From Deroplatys truncata (lineage: Eukaryota; Arthropoda; Insecta; Mantodea; Mantidae), in contig CM060980.1 of NCBI GenBank assembly GCA_030765065.1, positions 58,326,364-58,390,363 on the forward strand: 64,000 bases of DNA. Reading direction: 5' to 3'. Every line of letters begins with the position of its first letter. Positions within the stretch are counted from its first letter, which is position 1. Of this stretch, positions 1 to 10,735 are shown one piece after another. Position numbers and translations under genes: made by a program. Under the pieces are notes generated by a model that made no database searches, was not told the origin of the DNA, and was given only the letters and a program-made list of their open reading frames with translations.

Positions 1-2002
1 CGATAAGATCTTGAATTTGTTTGGCTGTGTGTGCACCTCATAAGTTGGAGATGAATGTTTACTGGTGCAACATTTCTCACATTCAAAAAACGAATTACTG
101 ATCTGACTTCACAGTCGGCGGGTCGTTCGATTGTTTTATACTCTTCGAAACGCTCTAACAACAGAAAAACGCAAAATGACGAAGGCTCACAGCTGCGTCT
201 GGCTTCCTAATGAATGGAGGTTGTGATCACGCATGCTCAAAATCGCGACTGTAGCGCTGCAGTGGCAAAATATTTAAACGGTACTTACTTTAAAAACACG
301 CCTCATATAAACCGATTACAATAACTTGGATCCTTTAATTTCATTTGAACAATTAATATAAGAACGAGAAAAAATTATTATAGGTAAATTCACAAGGAAC
401 CTTTGAGATTAACGAATGCTTTTACGACTGCGTAGCGAATATCGAACACATATAGATAATCGATATACGTAATGCTGTATTTATTATAAGATATGCACAA
501 TATTACTTAATTCTGCTTATTTTTTGTTCAAAAACAAATTAACACGCTGGCGCATATTCTGCCAGTAGTATACATTGCTGAATTCTGAAATAATGCCTGA
601 CTGCAAAAGCAAGGAAAAATGTTATGCTTAAAGAATAAACATGCAAACCCTTTAAAGAACATGTAATTTTTAAAAAAAACCAATGAGTTGGATTTCCTTA
701 GCCAAAATTTTATTCTGCATCTTGCGTAATGTGAAAAAAATAACGGAGAATGTATAATAAAATTGACGGATGAGTATTAGCACTTTCTCTGATTCTCGGC
801 GATTGGCTAATGTATAAGGCTTCTATGCTTAAACCCTATTCGTCCACATCGCTTACTCACAGGAGTGGATTGTCATTAGGGAGTAAACTTAAAGATACAT
901 GATTTTAAAAGAAAAACAATAAGAGGAAATGTTTTTACCGGTTATATCGATTAAATAGACAGCTGGAAGAAGCCAATTGGTGCAAAATATTGTTCTATGG
1001 AGATTAAAGAAATTTGTATAACACGTATGGATCTTATTCATATAATATAGTTCTTTTTTAATAGCACTTCCAAAAATACTCTGGTACTTTGCAGTGTTAA
1101 AGTAGTTTGAGGTGTATTCTAGGTAATAAAATGTACATGTCGTTTATCTTCTTCAAAATAATGAAGAACGTGACAGAAAAATTTAAATAAAAACTGAGTA
1201 ATTACTATTTAAACTAAGATATACACAAATGGCATAAGCATACACAAAATTATTTAAAGGGATCCGAATCATATATTCATAGTATATGCCACAGCAGATG
1301 TATATTACGTAAGATATGTCAACTATATTTGCCAAGATATATACAATGAAATTATATAACAACGGTGGCGATTTTCTCAGTATTTAACAGAATTCGAGAC
1401 GATAAAAGAAACTAAAGAAATAAAGCGACTTTTAAACTAATATTTATTGGCTGTTTCAAGAAAATGAAAACTACCGAAAAAGAAGAGCAAAATATTTATG
1501 TTATGTATACTTATTTATTTTTGTGATGAACACATTACGTTTTTATCTACATTAGACGAAGGATGCATTTGGAAATTATGGTTAAATTTGAAAAATATCA
1601 GTCATTGTTCCCTAGGTTTTAGGGTAAACAGATAAATTGAAATATAGTGCCAATTTTATAATAGAATAATTCAAGATGGCCTATCTTCTTAGTAAAAAGA
1701 ATTGCATCGGATATGTAATTGATTGCATCATATTGGACGTAGATTATAGAAGTTGTAAATAATTTTTTTAGAGATGAAATCACTAATCCACATTGTTTAG
1801 TGCATTTTATTAAATGGTTCTACAGGATCACCTCTCTTTCCGAATATGCTGTGCACTATTTTCGTAAAATTAACCTCTATTTCAATTTCCGATTAAAAGA
1901 ACTCAATTTAAACTATGGTATTAAACAAACAGTCAGTACTCGGAGATAATTACGCAGTGACACATCTAAACGAGCATTAATTATACAGGGTATACATTTA
2001 TT
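1..2002. other. Gene-free AT-rich DNA
   Basis: No open frame of useful length and no recognisable repeat family member was found. The stretch is AT-rich throughout with scattered short A/T runs. It ends where the first family-R copy begins. Confidence 0.6.
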
Positions 2003-3055
2003 ACCTTCCTCGATACCGATACTTCACCGAAAATATACGTTTTGAAACTCCCTGAACACCCTCCCCAAAAGCAATTTTAGAAAAAGCCCGCGTGCATGTG
2101 TGTCCGCGTGCCTGTGAACAACATAACTCAAAATTAAGAAAATTCCGGTAAATACAAACTATCGCCTCTCTCTGGTGTGAGGGTAGTGCACCTGCCTCAC
2201 ATTAAAGAAGTCCCAAGTTCAAATCTCGGTTAGGGTGAGTTACTCAGATAAGCATTTTTTCCGGGGTTTTCCCGTATTCTGTGAAGACGAATGTTGGGTA
2301 ACTTTAACTTTTATGGATCCCGGGTTCATTTGAGCACCGTTTCACCGATCCCATTCATTCATCGTCCGATAAAGCCTACCAGGTTAATTGGCTTTTTGCA
2401 AACGAACAAACAAACAAACAGTATTTAAGTTCAGAAACTTCCAAAGATGCGGCACGAAGATTTTCAAGAAAATCTCCCCATCCTGGCCTACTCTTTATAT
2501 GGAAAAATTTTCATTCTTTTTGATTTTCTCAAAGATTACTAAAGATTTTAATTAAAATGTCATATGTTTTAGATATCTTCATAAAAAATAAAATCTATCT
2601 TTTGAATTTACTGGGAATAGCCTCTAAAGTTCTCTTCATTTTGAATGACTTTTGGATAATTGGTAAATTGTTTGAGCTAGACTGAATCTTACGACAAAAA
2701 AAGTAGATGCCGTTAAAGCACATAATATGTCAAATAAAGCTTTTTTGTAAAGTTACTATTTCCAAGATATTTCTTGCTATTGGTTTGGATTTTCAATTAC
2801 ATATGCTTTTCTCAACTGGGAAGTCGCTATTTGTAATTTTCTAGCAAAGAACATGGAATTTCTAAGTCATCAAATAGCGACATGCTCTTTAAATATATGA
2901 CTATCGTTTTATCTAGTGTATCCTACAAATAATCTGTAAATGTAGATTATTGAAAGTTTATCTGGATTAAAAAGAAATAGATGGCACAATAATCTTTTGT
3001 AAGAATAGCTTATAGAAGAGTGAGTAGGGACAAACATATGAATGCAACACATAAA
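2003..3055 (+). repeat. Family R element, interrupted by a SINE
   Basis: Diverged copy of the dominant ~850-bp element. Its head (about 2010-2060) has the cgatacc...ttcaccg...cgttttga series, followed by a TG-rich tract near 2095-2115 and the 'ataactcaaaa' block. The body resumes after the SINE at about 2420 and runs to the tail 'atgaatgcaacac' near 3052. The SINE at 2161-2418 sits exactly in the element's internal palindrome. The 5' terminus is too diverged to place precisely. Confidence 0.75.
2161..2418 (+). repeat. SINE group A, tRNA-headed
   Basis: The head has an A-box-like stretch (about 2178-2195) and a B-box-like 'agttcaaatc' (about 2215). A body with 'ccggggttttccc' follows, then the tail 'cattcattcatcgtcc' and a (CAAA)n-type end at 2400-2418. 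Body and tail match 42111-42300 and 12116-12190. It splits a family-R copy at the palindrome. A tRNA-derived SINE of this kind would be moved by a LINE in trans (known biology). I cannot define a clean target duplication. Confidence 0.75.
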
Positions 3056-4139
3056 CGTTAATTTTCAGAATTCTAGTAATTAAATTACGTTATATTAATA
3101 AATTTTAACAACTCACCAACCCTCATGAAAAAAAGAGTGCTTCACAAAATGTAAGCTAAATGTTCTTATATAATATACATATTTATAGTGCATTACAATC
3201 TGACAAGATCCTGCCTCTCTAGAACTCTACCAGTTTCTTGAACTGTCGGGATTAAACATAAAAAGGAACTGTTTTTATAGTTCTAGCTATTCTGAAATTT
3301 AAGTTAAAAATATTATAAACTATTCAAATTTTTCATAAAGACCTTTAGTTGACTTTAAATTTTCTTAGAAGGTATACAGATCCAAAAATAAAGTGACCTG
3401 TGGAAAATATGCTAAGGAAATACAAAGTTATGGTTTGTTCAACGAGTTTGAAGGTGCACTTACTGCATTTTCAGTTGGACTCTTTGCTGCTCTCAGTAAA
3501 GGGCAGGGTGAAAACATATCGAGAAAACTGATCGTAGAAACCAGAATAGATAGAACAATGACATCATTGTAGACCTTGCTGTGGTTACTGCAGTATTGAA
3601 CTGAATGTTACTATTTGCTTATTTAATGATATACTCTTTTTCGTATGTTCATAATTCCTATGTGACTGAGAAAAAAATTGAAATCACTATATAAAATGTA
3701 TGCACGTAATAAAATTGTAATCAACATGTTTCTGTTAGCTTGTGATTGTTACTGAATAATGCATATTAACGTGTACAATCGACTAGCCAGAAGTCACCTA
3801 TTTAAAAATGTGTGTGTGTGTCTGTGTGTGTGTGTGGATTTTACCTTTCATGCAAGAATGACTAAATCAACCTCTATGAAACTTGATATTCAGTATGTCT
3901 TACGTTTTGCTTATTAAAGATGATGTGTGGTCTATTAATTGCTTTTCCCAAAGGAAAGCGAGATTCTTATGGGGCCCAAAATCAAAAGCACATGTTGCTT
4001 ATAATTCTGTTCTCTGTAAAATTCTGCATAAAAGGTGCACAAGCATCACATGCTTTGTTGTTTATAAAACTTCTATAGTATAATATCGCAGAAGCTGCAG
4101 CTTAATTTTTGTTAATACTATTCAAAGAATTAAACTGAG
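3056..4139. other. Gene-free AT-rich DNA with (TG)n
   Basis: Nothing recognisable except an interrupted (TG)n run at 3809-3836. A 66-codon open frame near 3883-4083 has no family resemblance and no ATG at its first codon, so I treat it as chance. Confidence 0.55.
3809..3836. repeat. (TG)n microsatellite
   Basis: Dinucleotide run with one TC interruption. It is not embedded in a family-R copy, unlike most TG/AC tracts in this window. Confidence 0.9.
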
Positions 4140-4412
4140 TTGTATTTATGGATGCCCTTTAACTGCTGTGGTCCATAGCGTCTCTTTTTATGTTGAGCGT
4201 GAAGACCGGTAATTTTGCTCAGAGGCATCTTTATCAGGATTGAGTTTCTTTTACGGGTCGTAAACCTACGACAAGGGACCACCGGCTTTATTTCCCTTCC
4301 GAAGGAAGACATCCTAAGGATTTTTACGCCCAAAAAAATCAATCGCCCTCTGCCGAGTTTGAACCCGCGACCTCGGAAGCTAGAGGCTAGCATGTAACAA
4401 CTACACCACTGA
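4140..4412 (-). repeat. tRNA-headed SINE, minus strand
   Basis: On the minus strand the segment 4412-4340 reads as a tRNA-like head: an A-box region 'cagtggtgtagttgttac' and then the B box 'ggttcaaactc'. A body follows with 'ttttttgggcgtaaaaatcc' and 'cttcggaaggg', ending near 4140. Open frames on both strands here (60 and 87 codons) are by-products of this repeat. The head differs from SINE groups A and B. Confidence 0.65.
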
Positions 4413-5870
4413 GGATGACGTTAATATTATTCGGTAAACTGGTTACAATGAGAATCAGTATAGTTTCAAATCTATTGCAAGCATAAGTAAGAGACATAGA
4501 CTTGTGTACTGTTACACCTCTCAAGTATGTTTTAATTTATATTAAGACACGGAAATGGCTTGGAGGGAGGGAGAGATAGTGATAAAGGAATAAGAGGTAG
4601 AATCAAAGAGGGAGAAGGACGAAAGAGAATACAATTGGAGAGAGTGGGAAGGGGGGAGAGAGAGAGGTAAGGTGATTCTCCTCATTTTACGTGATAAGGC
4701 AGTAGAACTGCTATTTATACTTGAAACTAGATTCAAACTAGGAACATATGGAAGCAATGTAATTTAAAAAATATTAAACTTCCTTATTGGTGTGTATATT
4801 ATTAAATCGGTGGCAACCGAAATGTAAAAATACATTAAATAATAAAAGTAAAAAAGCGAAGAAGAAGAAGAAGAAGGAACGCATTAAAAACTATTATATA
4901 GAGTCAAGTCAAGAAAAATAATTTAAATAAATTAAATTTTATATTTATTAATATATATCAGGTATAAAAACAGATTATACGTGATTTATAGTAAGATATG
5001 ACAGAAAAGGTACATAGTTAATGAGCTATAAGAGCCTATAGTACTGTTCAGAAAGTGATCAGACAGGAATAGCCGACAGTAAGTACTAAATATTAAGAAA
5101 ACAAGAGAAAGACGATGCAAATTAGTTGTTCTAGGAATAACTAACCACGCTAAAGGAAGAAAAGAGACGCTATGAAGATTGCGTTAGGGATAGACGCGGG
5201 TGGCCTTCACAACAGAAATAGAAGAAATATATTTTAATTTAGAGCGAGAGAGTTAATTATACCGCTTGTGAGTCTAGTTAAAGTGGAATTAGTACCAAGG
5301 ATGCTAATATTCGCTATAATCGTCGTAGGATATGTAGAGGCTGTAGGATTTTATACTCCGCGAGTCTACGTAGAGAGAGAGAGAGAGAGAGAGAAAAATG
5401 TGGTCCTTTAGAAGAATACTTGCAACAGTTATCAAGTAAAGAAATTCATATTCGTATTCGTAAGATACTTAAGAGAAAAATGTATAGGTGTCCGAATTTA
5501 GTAATCAAAGAAATATATGATAGAAAAATTTGTGGCCTGAGATACACTACAAGTCATTACACGTACGTAGTGTAATATATCTTCTAGGGAATATAAAGAA
5601 AAGTCTAATGTTACAGGAATTCATGTTAACAACTTGAAATAGCACATGTTAAGTAATTTTCATTATAATCCCCGTGTTGTGAAAAATCGTATTTACGCAC
5701 ATTTATGTAGAATAAAAAGTCCAAACAATATTCCACATTCATTTTATTTCTTTCCCGCCGCATACTACATGAATATGTTAACATATAAATGCTAACAACG
5801 ACTTTTAAAGCGCCAAGAAATCTCCAAACGAAACTGTGACATCAGTGTGAAAAACAAGTGCATTCATAAA
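4413..5870. other. Gene-free DNA with purine-rich tracts
   Basis: No gene seen. Contains a purine-rich tract at 4556-4675 (gggagag-type), a short (GAA)n at about 4856-4877 and a (GA)n run at about 5371-5395. The minus-strand frame at 4542-4757 only reads the pyrimidine complement of the purine tract. Confidence 0.6.
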
Positions 5871-6300
5871 TAGGTAGCTTGGGGTACCCTAGGTTTCTGC
5901 CCCTTAACGAATACAATTACTATCACTTCATGGTATGCTCAGTCCCCCTGGGGGCCCAGGCCTGCAAACTCGCTGATACCACTGGGTTGCTCCAAAGGGG
6001 AGGGGAGATGCACGGTCAGTGTGACATCCCCCATAACCCTGACCTCGGCTTTCATGACTGGAGTTCACTACTTCGCAATTACCATTTTACAAAATTAATT
6101 AGGTGCTGCAATAGCTTGCCATGTAATCCAGCATGCTTAACCATGTACTGCAGTTTTAAGTTAATAACATTTTCAGCTTTGGAAGCATGTTTGCCATTCT
6201 TTAAAGGAAAGAGCTTAGTAACTTATTTCAATACCAACAATGCATGCTAATTAATGAGTATATTGCACAATATTAAATATATTACTTTTAAACATTTTCA
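5871..6300. other. Short GC-richer island with an open frame
   Basis: 5879-6250 is open for 123 codons on the plus strand but the first codon is TTG, not ATG. The first 200 bp are clearly GC-richer than the surroundings (cccctgggggccc, ggggaggggagatg). I recognise no protein family and see no splice sites. It may be a fragment of an unrecognised repeat. It stops where a family-R copy starts at 6301. Confidence 0.35.
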
Positions 6301-7093
6301 CTTTCTCTACTATTTACTTATAATAAGAAGAGGAAGTATTGCACTTAACCTAAAAATTCTATACCATTATTTCACGGAAAGTACAGGTTTTCAGACTCCC
6401 TAAATCTAAGAAAAGTATTTTTAGTAAAAGGTCCTTGCGTGTATGTCTATCAGTTCTAATTCAAAAATAAAAGTCGGTTACATACCAGACTTGCTATTTA
6501 AGTTCAGCATCTTTCAAGGATGGTATATAAGACTTTCAAGACTCCCACCCACTCCAAGGAACGTTTAACAATACAAAATGTTTGATATTCTTGATTTTCT
6601 AAAAAATGGCCTTATCGATGTGGATTAAAATGCAATATGTGTCAGATAAATCAAATGTATATCTTTAATTTTCTACAAATAGACTCTGAAGTTCTCTATA
6701 TTCCAAATGACTTCTATTTAATTGATAAACCGTATAGAAAGACAAAAATGTAGATCTTGTTAATCCACACAATTTATGTCAAATAAATTTTTTTGTGGGC
6801 TAACCATTTGCGAGAAATTCTTTATTGTTATTTGAATGTATAAATAACTACACTTTTCTCAACTCGGAGGTCACTAATCATTTCAATCTCGTGGTCATGC
6901 GAACAGCATGGAATCTCAAAGTCATCGCGTAGCGACATGCTCTTTAAAAATGTCGTTTTACCTATTATATCCTACAACATGTATAAATCTGTAATGAAAG
7001 TTTATCTCGATTAACAAGAAGTAGATAGAATAATAAACTTTTGTAATAATAGTTTGTAGAAGAATGAGTAGAGAAAGGCATGTGAATTCACAA
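6301..7093 (+). repeat. Family R element, near full length
   Basis: Starts exactly with the canonical terminus CTTTCTCTAC, preceded by ATTTTCA (one mismatch to the preferred target ATTTTTA). The diagnostic blocks follow in order: 'gtattgca...ctaaaaattc', 'atttcacgg', a 'gtgtatgtct' tract, 'gtcggttacatacc' and 'ttaagttcagcatctt'. The tail 'aaggcatgtgaattcac' is near 7075-7093. Confidence 0.8.
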
Positions 7094-7459
7094 ATATATG
7101 GATGTATGAATTGATTCACATAACCATGAATTTTAGCATCTTTAGATTGATAAGAAATTTTAAATTCAATACATCAGATTTTAATATCACTTACGCTTAA
7201 TTCCTTATAAATTGTTCTTCATTTTATTCAAACGTTTAGTTATAGATGAACACATCTATAAAAGGATTTTGCAAACATCATATTCTGTGCTGAAGCTTTT
7301 TGAAACATGTAAATTTTGTTTTATGTGTTTTTCAATATTATCAAGTATTCAGTTTTATAAATGTGAATTAACATTAGGTTAGGTATATAGCTGGCGTGTT
7401 TACTCAACACTAATTTAAATATTTTATAAACAATGCAATACAATTCTAACCATTGTAAA
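7094..7459. other. AT-rich spacer
   Basis: No gene or repeat recognised. Flanks the left end of the gag-bearing element; no similarity to the LTR-like block at 10042-10697 is visible here. Confidence 0.5.
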
Positions 7460-7719
7460 TTGAAGTGGAATATTTGTGTTGGTAGTTGGAAGATACTTCA
7501 TGTTTATCTGCACCACGTATGGAAGCCAATTTGAAGTGGAATATTTGTGTTGGTAGTTGGAAGATACTTCATGTTTATCTGCACCACGTTGAAGTGGAGT
7601 ATTTGTGTTGGTAGTTGGAAGATACTTCATGTTTATCTGCACCACGTATGGAAGCCAATTTGAAGTGGAATATTTGTGTTGGTAGTTGGAAGATACTTCA
7701 TGTTTATCTGCACCACGTA
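7460..7719 (+). repeat. Tandem 71-bp units (four copies)
   Basis: Units begin with ttgaagtgga at 7460, 7531, 7589 and 7660. Units 1 and 3 are 71 bp; unit 2 lacks the last 13 bp (tatggaagccaat) and unit 4 is cut short after gcaccacgta. Sequence identity between units is very high, implying recent amplification or homogenisation. The minus-strand open frames here simply read the array. Confidence 0.95.
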
Positions 7720-7970
7720 TAAGAACGACCGTCGACGCGGATGAGTGGACATCGCAACTACGAGATTAAAAGGCAACAAGGGAATTGAACTACAGGACAC
7801 AAAAACAGCGAGACGACGCAGATTCATCATAGTACGACGCAGAGGCGACATATACATCTAGGAGAGAGGAGCAGGAATCTGGACATCAAAGCAACATCAG
7901 CAGATAGCATCAGAAAGGTTAGAAAATTGTAAATTTTTTTTTATCCTAAAAAAAATTTGTGAGAAATTAA

Positions 7971-8825
7971 ATGTTCTTAAGAAGTGGTAGGATTAAGAAA
8001 ACAATGTCTACTAATAATACTGAAGAAACAATTATGGAGGGAGATAATGTAACAGTTAGCTGTAATTCAATGCAGATTATGGAAAATAGCTCAAACAATG
8101 TAGTATTTGAGGGAGGAAATATTAGTGCAGAAAGTGAGAATAGAATAGCAGGAAATGTTAATTTTGATGCTAGTATGATGATGGAAATGCTGAGAAATAT
8201 TGGTGAGAAATTAGAACAAAAATTAACTCAGAATATGGAAAAGAATAATAGGGAATTGAGGGAAGATATTGGTAAGAGTATTGAGAACTTAGAAAAGAAA
8301 ATAGATCAAAACAGGGAAGATATGGAAAAGAATAATAGGGAATTGAGAGAAGATATGCAAAAGAATAATAGGGGATTGAGAGAAGATATGCAAAGGAATA
8401 ATAGGGAAGTGAGGGAAGATATTGGTAAGAGCTTAGAACAAAACAGGGAAGAAATTGAAAAGAAATTTATGGAGCTAAATGGTAGTATGATAAGAATGAG
8501 AAATGAAAATCAGGAAATGATAGCAAATGAGACAGGGAAAGTTTCAAAGAAAATGTCAGACATGAGCAGGGAAATATCTAACCAAAAAAGTGAGGTTAAT
8601 AATAAAATTGACCATGTTGATGTAAAATGTACAGAGTTAGGTAGCCGAATGAATAGCATTTCAAGTGAGCTTAGAGAGATGATGGAGGCTACGAACGCAG
8701 ATTTAATTCAGGTGCAAGTTAATTTCAGAGGGGAGATATCTGAAATACAGAAGGAGTCAGAAACACAAAGAAATAAATTGTCTGAAGAAGTTAAAGTTTT
8801 GTCTATAAATTGGATCAAAAACTAA
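7971..8825 (+). CDS. Gag-like N-terminal coiled-coil protein
   Basis: A 284-codon frame with a true ATG at 7971 and TAA at 8823-8825. The N-terminus is basic and contains LRSG, a motif I associate with Gag N-termini of insect Gypsy-like elements (recalled, not searched). From about residue 70 to the end it is almost entirely charged heptad-like coiled coil. It includes a degenerate internal repeat (residues about 90-165) built on MEKNNRELRED and QKNNRGLRED units. No zinc knuckle, protease or transmembrane segment is visible. It ends in W-I-K-N followed by stop, and the capsid-like sequence continues in the -1 frame with the sequence CAAAAAC directly before the stop. The coding register is intact over 850 bp, unlike the neighbouring relics, so insertion is probably fairly recent. 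Role: structural particle protein of a retroelement, by inference. Confidence 0.65.
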   Translation: MFLRSGRIKKTMSTNNTEETIMEGDNVTVSCNSMQIMENSSNNVVFEGGNISAESENRIAGNVNFDASMMMEMLRNIGEKLEQKLTQNMEKNNRELREDIGKSIENLEKKIDQNREDMEKNNRELREDMQKNNRGLREDMQRNNREVREDIGKSLEQNREEIEKKFMELNGSMIRMRNENQEMIANETGKVSKKMSDMSREISNQKSEVNNKIDHVDVKCTELGSRMNSISSELREMMEATNADLIQVQVNFRGEISEIQKESETQRNKLSEEVKVLSINWIKN

Positions 8826-9145
8826 CTTCTGAAATTAACACGCACCAAGCTGTTCGAAATGAAAACTCCAATCCAGTACAGTTTATTGCAGACTTGTCAG
8901 AGTACTCTCAAATTAAAAATATACCAAAAGAATTGAAAATGATAGTTGTTAAAATATGTGTAGTTCAGAAAACTTTAGATTGGTTTCAAATTGTATCAGG
9001 GGGTGAAATTTCATATGAATCCTTTAAAAGGTTATCCATGAAAAAGTTTTGGAAGGTTATGATACAGCTACGAGCAATGTTTAGCTATAGACAATTTGAT
9101 CCAGGAGGGGGAATAGCAATGACCGCTAAAAAAAAAAAAAAATAA
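8810..9145 (+). pseudogene. Gag capsid-like segment, truncated
   Basis: A 111-codon frame overlapping the end of the coiled-coil frame by 16 bp in the -1 register; its first listed codon is TTG, so it has no start of its own. Residues 20-100 have the layout of a retrotransposon Gag capsid: NPVQFIADLSEY, then a K-rich helix, a DWF motif and YESFKRLSMKKFW, followed by a basic helix and the Y/F-rich YRQFDPGGG. This order (PxxFxxxLxxY ... W ... YxxFKxxFxxxFW) is what I know from Gag proteins of insect LTR elements. The frame ends at an A-run (about 9128-9142) coding K residues and then TAA. The remaining capsid, any zinc knuckles and all of pol are missing. Interpretation: either one protein with the preceding frame broken by an indel, or a product reached by -1 frameshifting. 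Confidence 0.6.
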
Positions 9146-10041
9146 GCAAATCCAGGATAGTTAAAGCTGAACTGTAGAAAGAAGTATTGGAATGTAAGAG
9201 GGTTATCTATGTTTATATGTCATGAGAAAGGAGAAATAAATTCTGGACAAAAATAAATGTTTAAAGGGGAAAAAGAACATTTTCTTAGTAAACTGTAACA
9301 GCATTTGAAATTAAGCATGTAATAATTAAAACTTAATGTTATATTAAAGTAAAAGTACGTAGGTATAATTCAAATAGTATTTTGAATATAAAGTACAAAA
9401 CAACAAAAAAGGGGTAAAGATAATTAAAACAAATACTTATGTAGCACACAGATAATGTGAAATTATGTCTAGAATTAAGTGATGCAAATATATTTGTGTA
9501 GACGATGAATATTTTGGTAAATATGTTTAATAATTACAAGATGAACCAGCTTAAAAATCTTGAATGTATAAATTTTTGTCAACAACCTAAGAAAGTAAAC
9601 CATTTTGTAACAGTAACTAAATAATTCAGGGTACAGTATTTGCTACAAAAATTGTAATATCAGATGTATGTATATAAACACATTAAACCAGAGCCAGTAA
9701 ATAGTGGCGAGATAAAGGCAAAATATATGCCGTGTGTTAAATGCGTGTGCAGAGTTAAGTGCAAGTGATAAATACCGTGTGTTCCAAGAATCAGGAGACT
9801 AAAAACCCAATTATAAAATTTCCAAACAAGTTGTAAATATTTATAATTATGTTTCTAGTGGGGCATATGTGGCAGTAATTTGTATCACAATAATGTAAAT
9901 GCCAGAGTGATTGTAGTGTAAATAAGCATTATTGTATGACATTGATTTGAGATGTTTGTTAATTATAAGCATTGTTAGGAAATAAGTTTACACGGCTTCA
10001 CTGAAACTGACAATAGGAGCGGATAACAATGTGCGAGGGGG
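9146..10041 (+). other. Non-coding interior of gag-only element
   Basis: AT-rich, no open frame, no recognisable pol remnants. Ends in a G-rich polypurine-like tract (gcgaggggg, 10034-10041) immediately before TG at 10042, the expected position of a 3' LTR start. Confidence 0.45.
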
Positions 10042-10239
10042 TGAGTTCAATATTAATTAGAAGAGACAAACAAATGACGTCAGATTGGCGCGCTTTTCTT
10101 AGAAATAGCGGGAATATTTTCCCTAGAGCATATGTTTTCGTAATTTTTGATTGGATATAAAAATAGACGCTAATGTTGGCGCGTTTTATTAACCAATAGC
10201 AGCTCGGTTATAATCTTTAGGCATATCGGGGTGTGGGAG

Positions 10240-10275
10240 TATAAAAAGCTAAAGTCAGAGGCAGATTTCGTCAGT
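10240..10275 (+). promoter_or_regulatory. Core promoter: TATA box plus initiator
   Basis: TATAAAAA at 10240-10247 and TCAGT at 10271-10275, spaced 31 bp, matching the arthropod TATA-Inr arrangement. Within the LTR-like block this would mark the U3/R boundary and start transcripts reading rightward. Confidence 0.6.
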
Positions 10276-10400
10276 CCAACAGAAGTATTCGCGTGTAATA
10301 CGTTCATCAGTTCAACATAAGTACTCGTGAGTTATACGTCGCGTAGTTCAACGGAAGCACACATAAAGTACACGTTACGCAATTCTACAGAATCTCTCGC
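10273..10400 (+). repeat. Degenerate 36-bp tandem repeat in R/U5
   Basis: Units starting agtccaacag (10273), agttcaacat (10309), agttcaacgg (10345) and a partial aattctacag (10381). Each has the layout 'ag-tcaac--aagta---cgtg---tacgt'. It lies directly downstream of the predicted start site. Confidence 0.7.
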
Positions 10401-10437
10401 GTCGTAAAGTTATTTATAAATGTGAAATACGCGAATT

Positions 10438-10443
10438 AATAAA
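10438..10443 (+). terminator. AATAAA polyadenylation signal
   Basis: Canonical hexamer about 165 bp downstream of the predicted start, where an LTR R region would need it; another AATAAAA-like motif lies near 10541. Confidence 0.4.
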
Positions 10444-10697
10444 GTGCGGAAAATAAGTGCTTATAGTGATATTAGAAAATATAACAGTTTCAGTTTGGCG
10501 TGTATCACGAGTCAATATGTGAACTTAATTAATTGTGACGGTAATAAAAGTATAAAAACAAATTCTTTTATCAGTGTTATCTGTGAGTAACAAATCCTTT
10601 CCGTTTACACACCCTGTTCAAGAGATTTGCTTGACCGAGAAATAATAGCTAGCCGGAGGACAAATAACCCAAAATTCAAACTACTAATATAATAACA

Positions 10698-10706
10698 GGC
10701 GCCCAA
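10698..10706 (+). other. Primer-binding-site match, tRNA-Lys type
   Basis: GGCGCCCAA follows the CA end of the LTR-like block without a gap. It matches positions 2-10 of the complement of the tRNA-Lys(CUU) 3' end used as primer by some LTR elements (known biology); downstream identity is weaker. A second candidate, GACCGTGACA at 10724-10733, matches the tRNA-Arg type used by some insect elements but lies 26 bp from the LTR end. Confidence 0.45.
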
Positions 10707-10735
10707 AATAGATAACACGAAGTGACCGTGACAAA

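Larger units (their letters stand above)
10042..10697 (+). repeat. LTR-like block (single copy)
   Basis: Starts TG right after a G-rich tract and ends CA (10696-10697) right before a primer-binding-site match. It contains a TATA box, an arthropod initiator, a degenerate 36-bp tandem array and AATAAA at 10438-10443. GC-richer segments such as ggcgcg occur at about 10087 and 10170. There is no second copy upstream of gag, so LTR identity rests on internal signals only. Length of about 656 bp is reasonable for an LTR. Confidence 0.5.

Noticed and set aside
7460-7719. CRISPR-like array of direct repeats
   Set aside because: Units are contiguous, with no unique spacers, and the unit is part of a retroelement leader.
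10724-10733. tRNA-Arg type primer-binding site as the true PBS
   Set aside because: Good 10-base match but 26 bp away from the CA end of the LTR-like block; the adjacent GGCGCCCAA fits position better. Kept only as an alternative.
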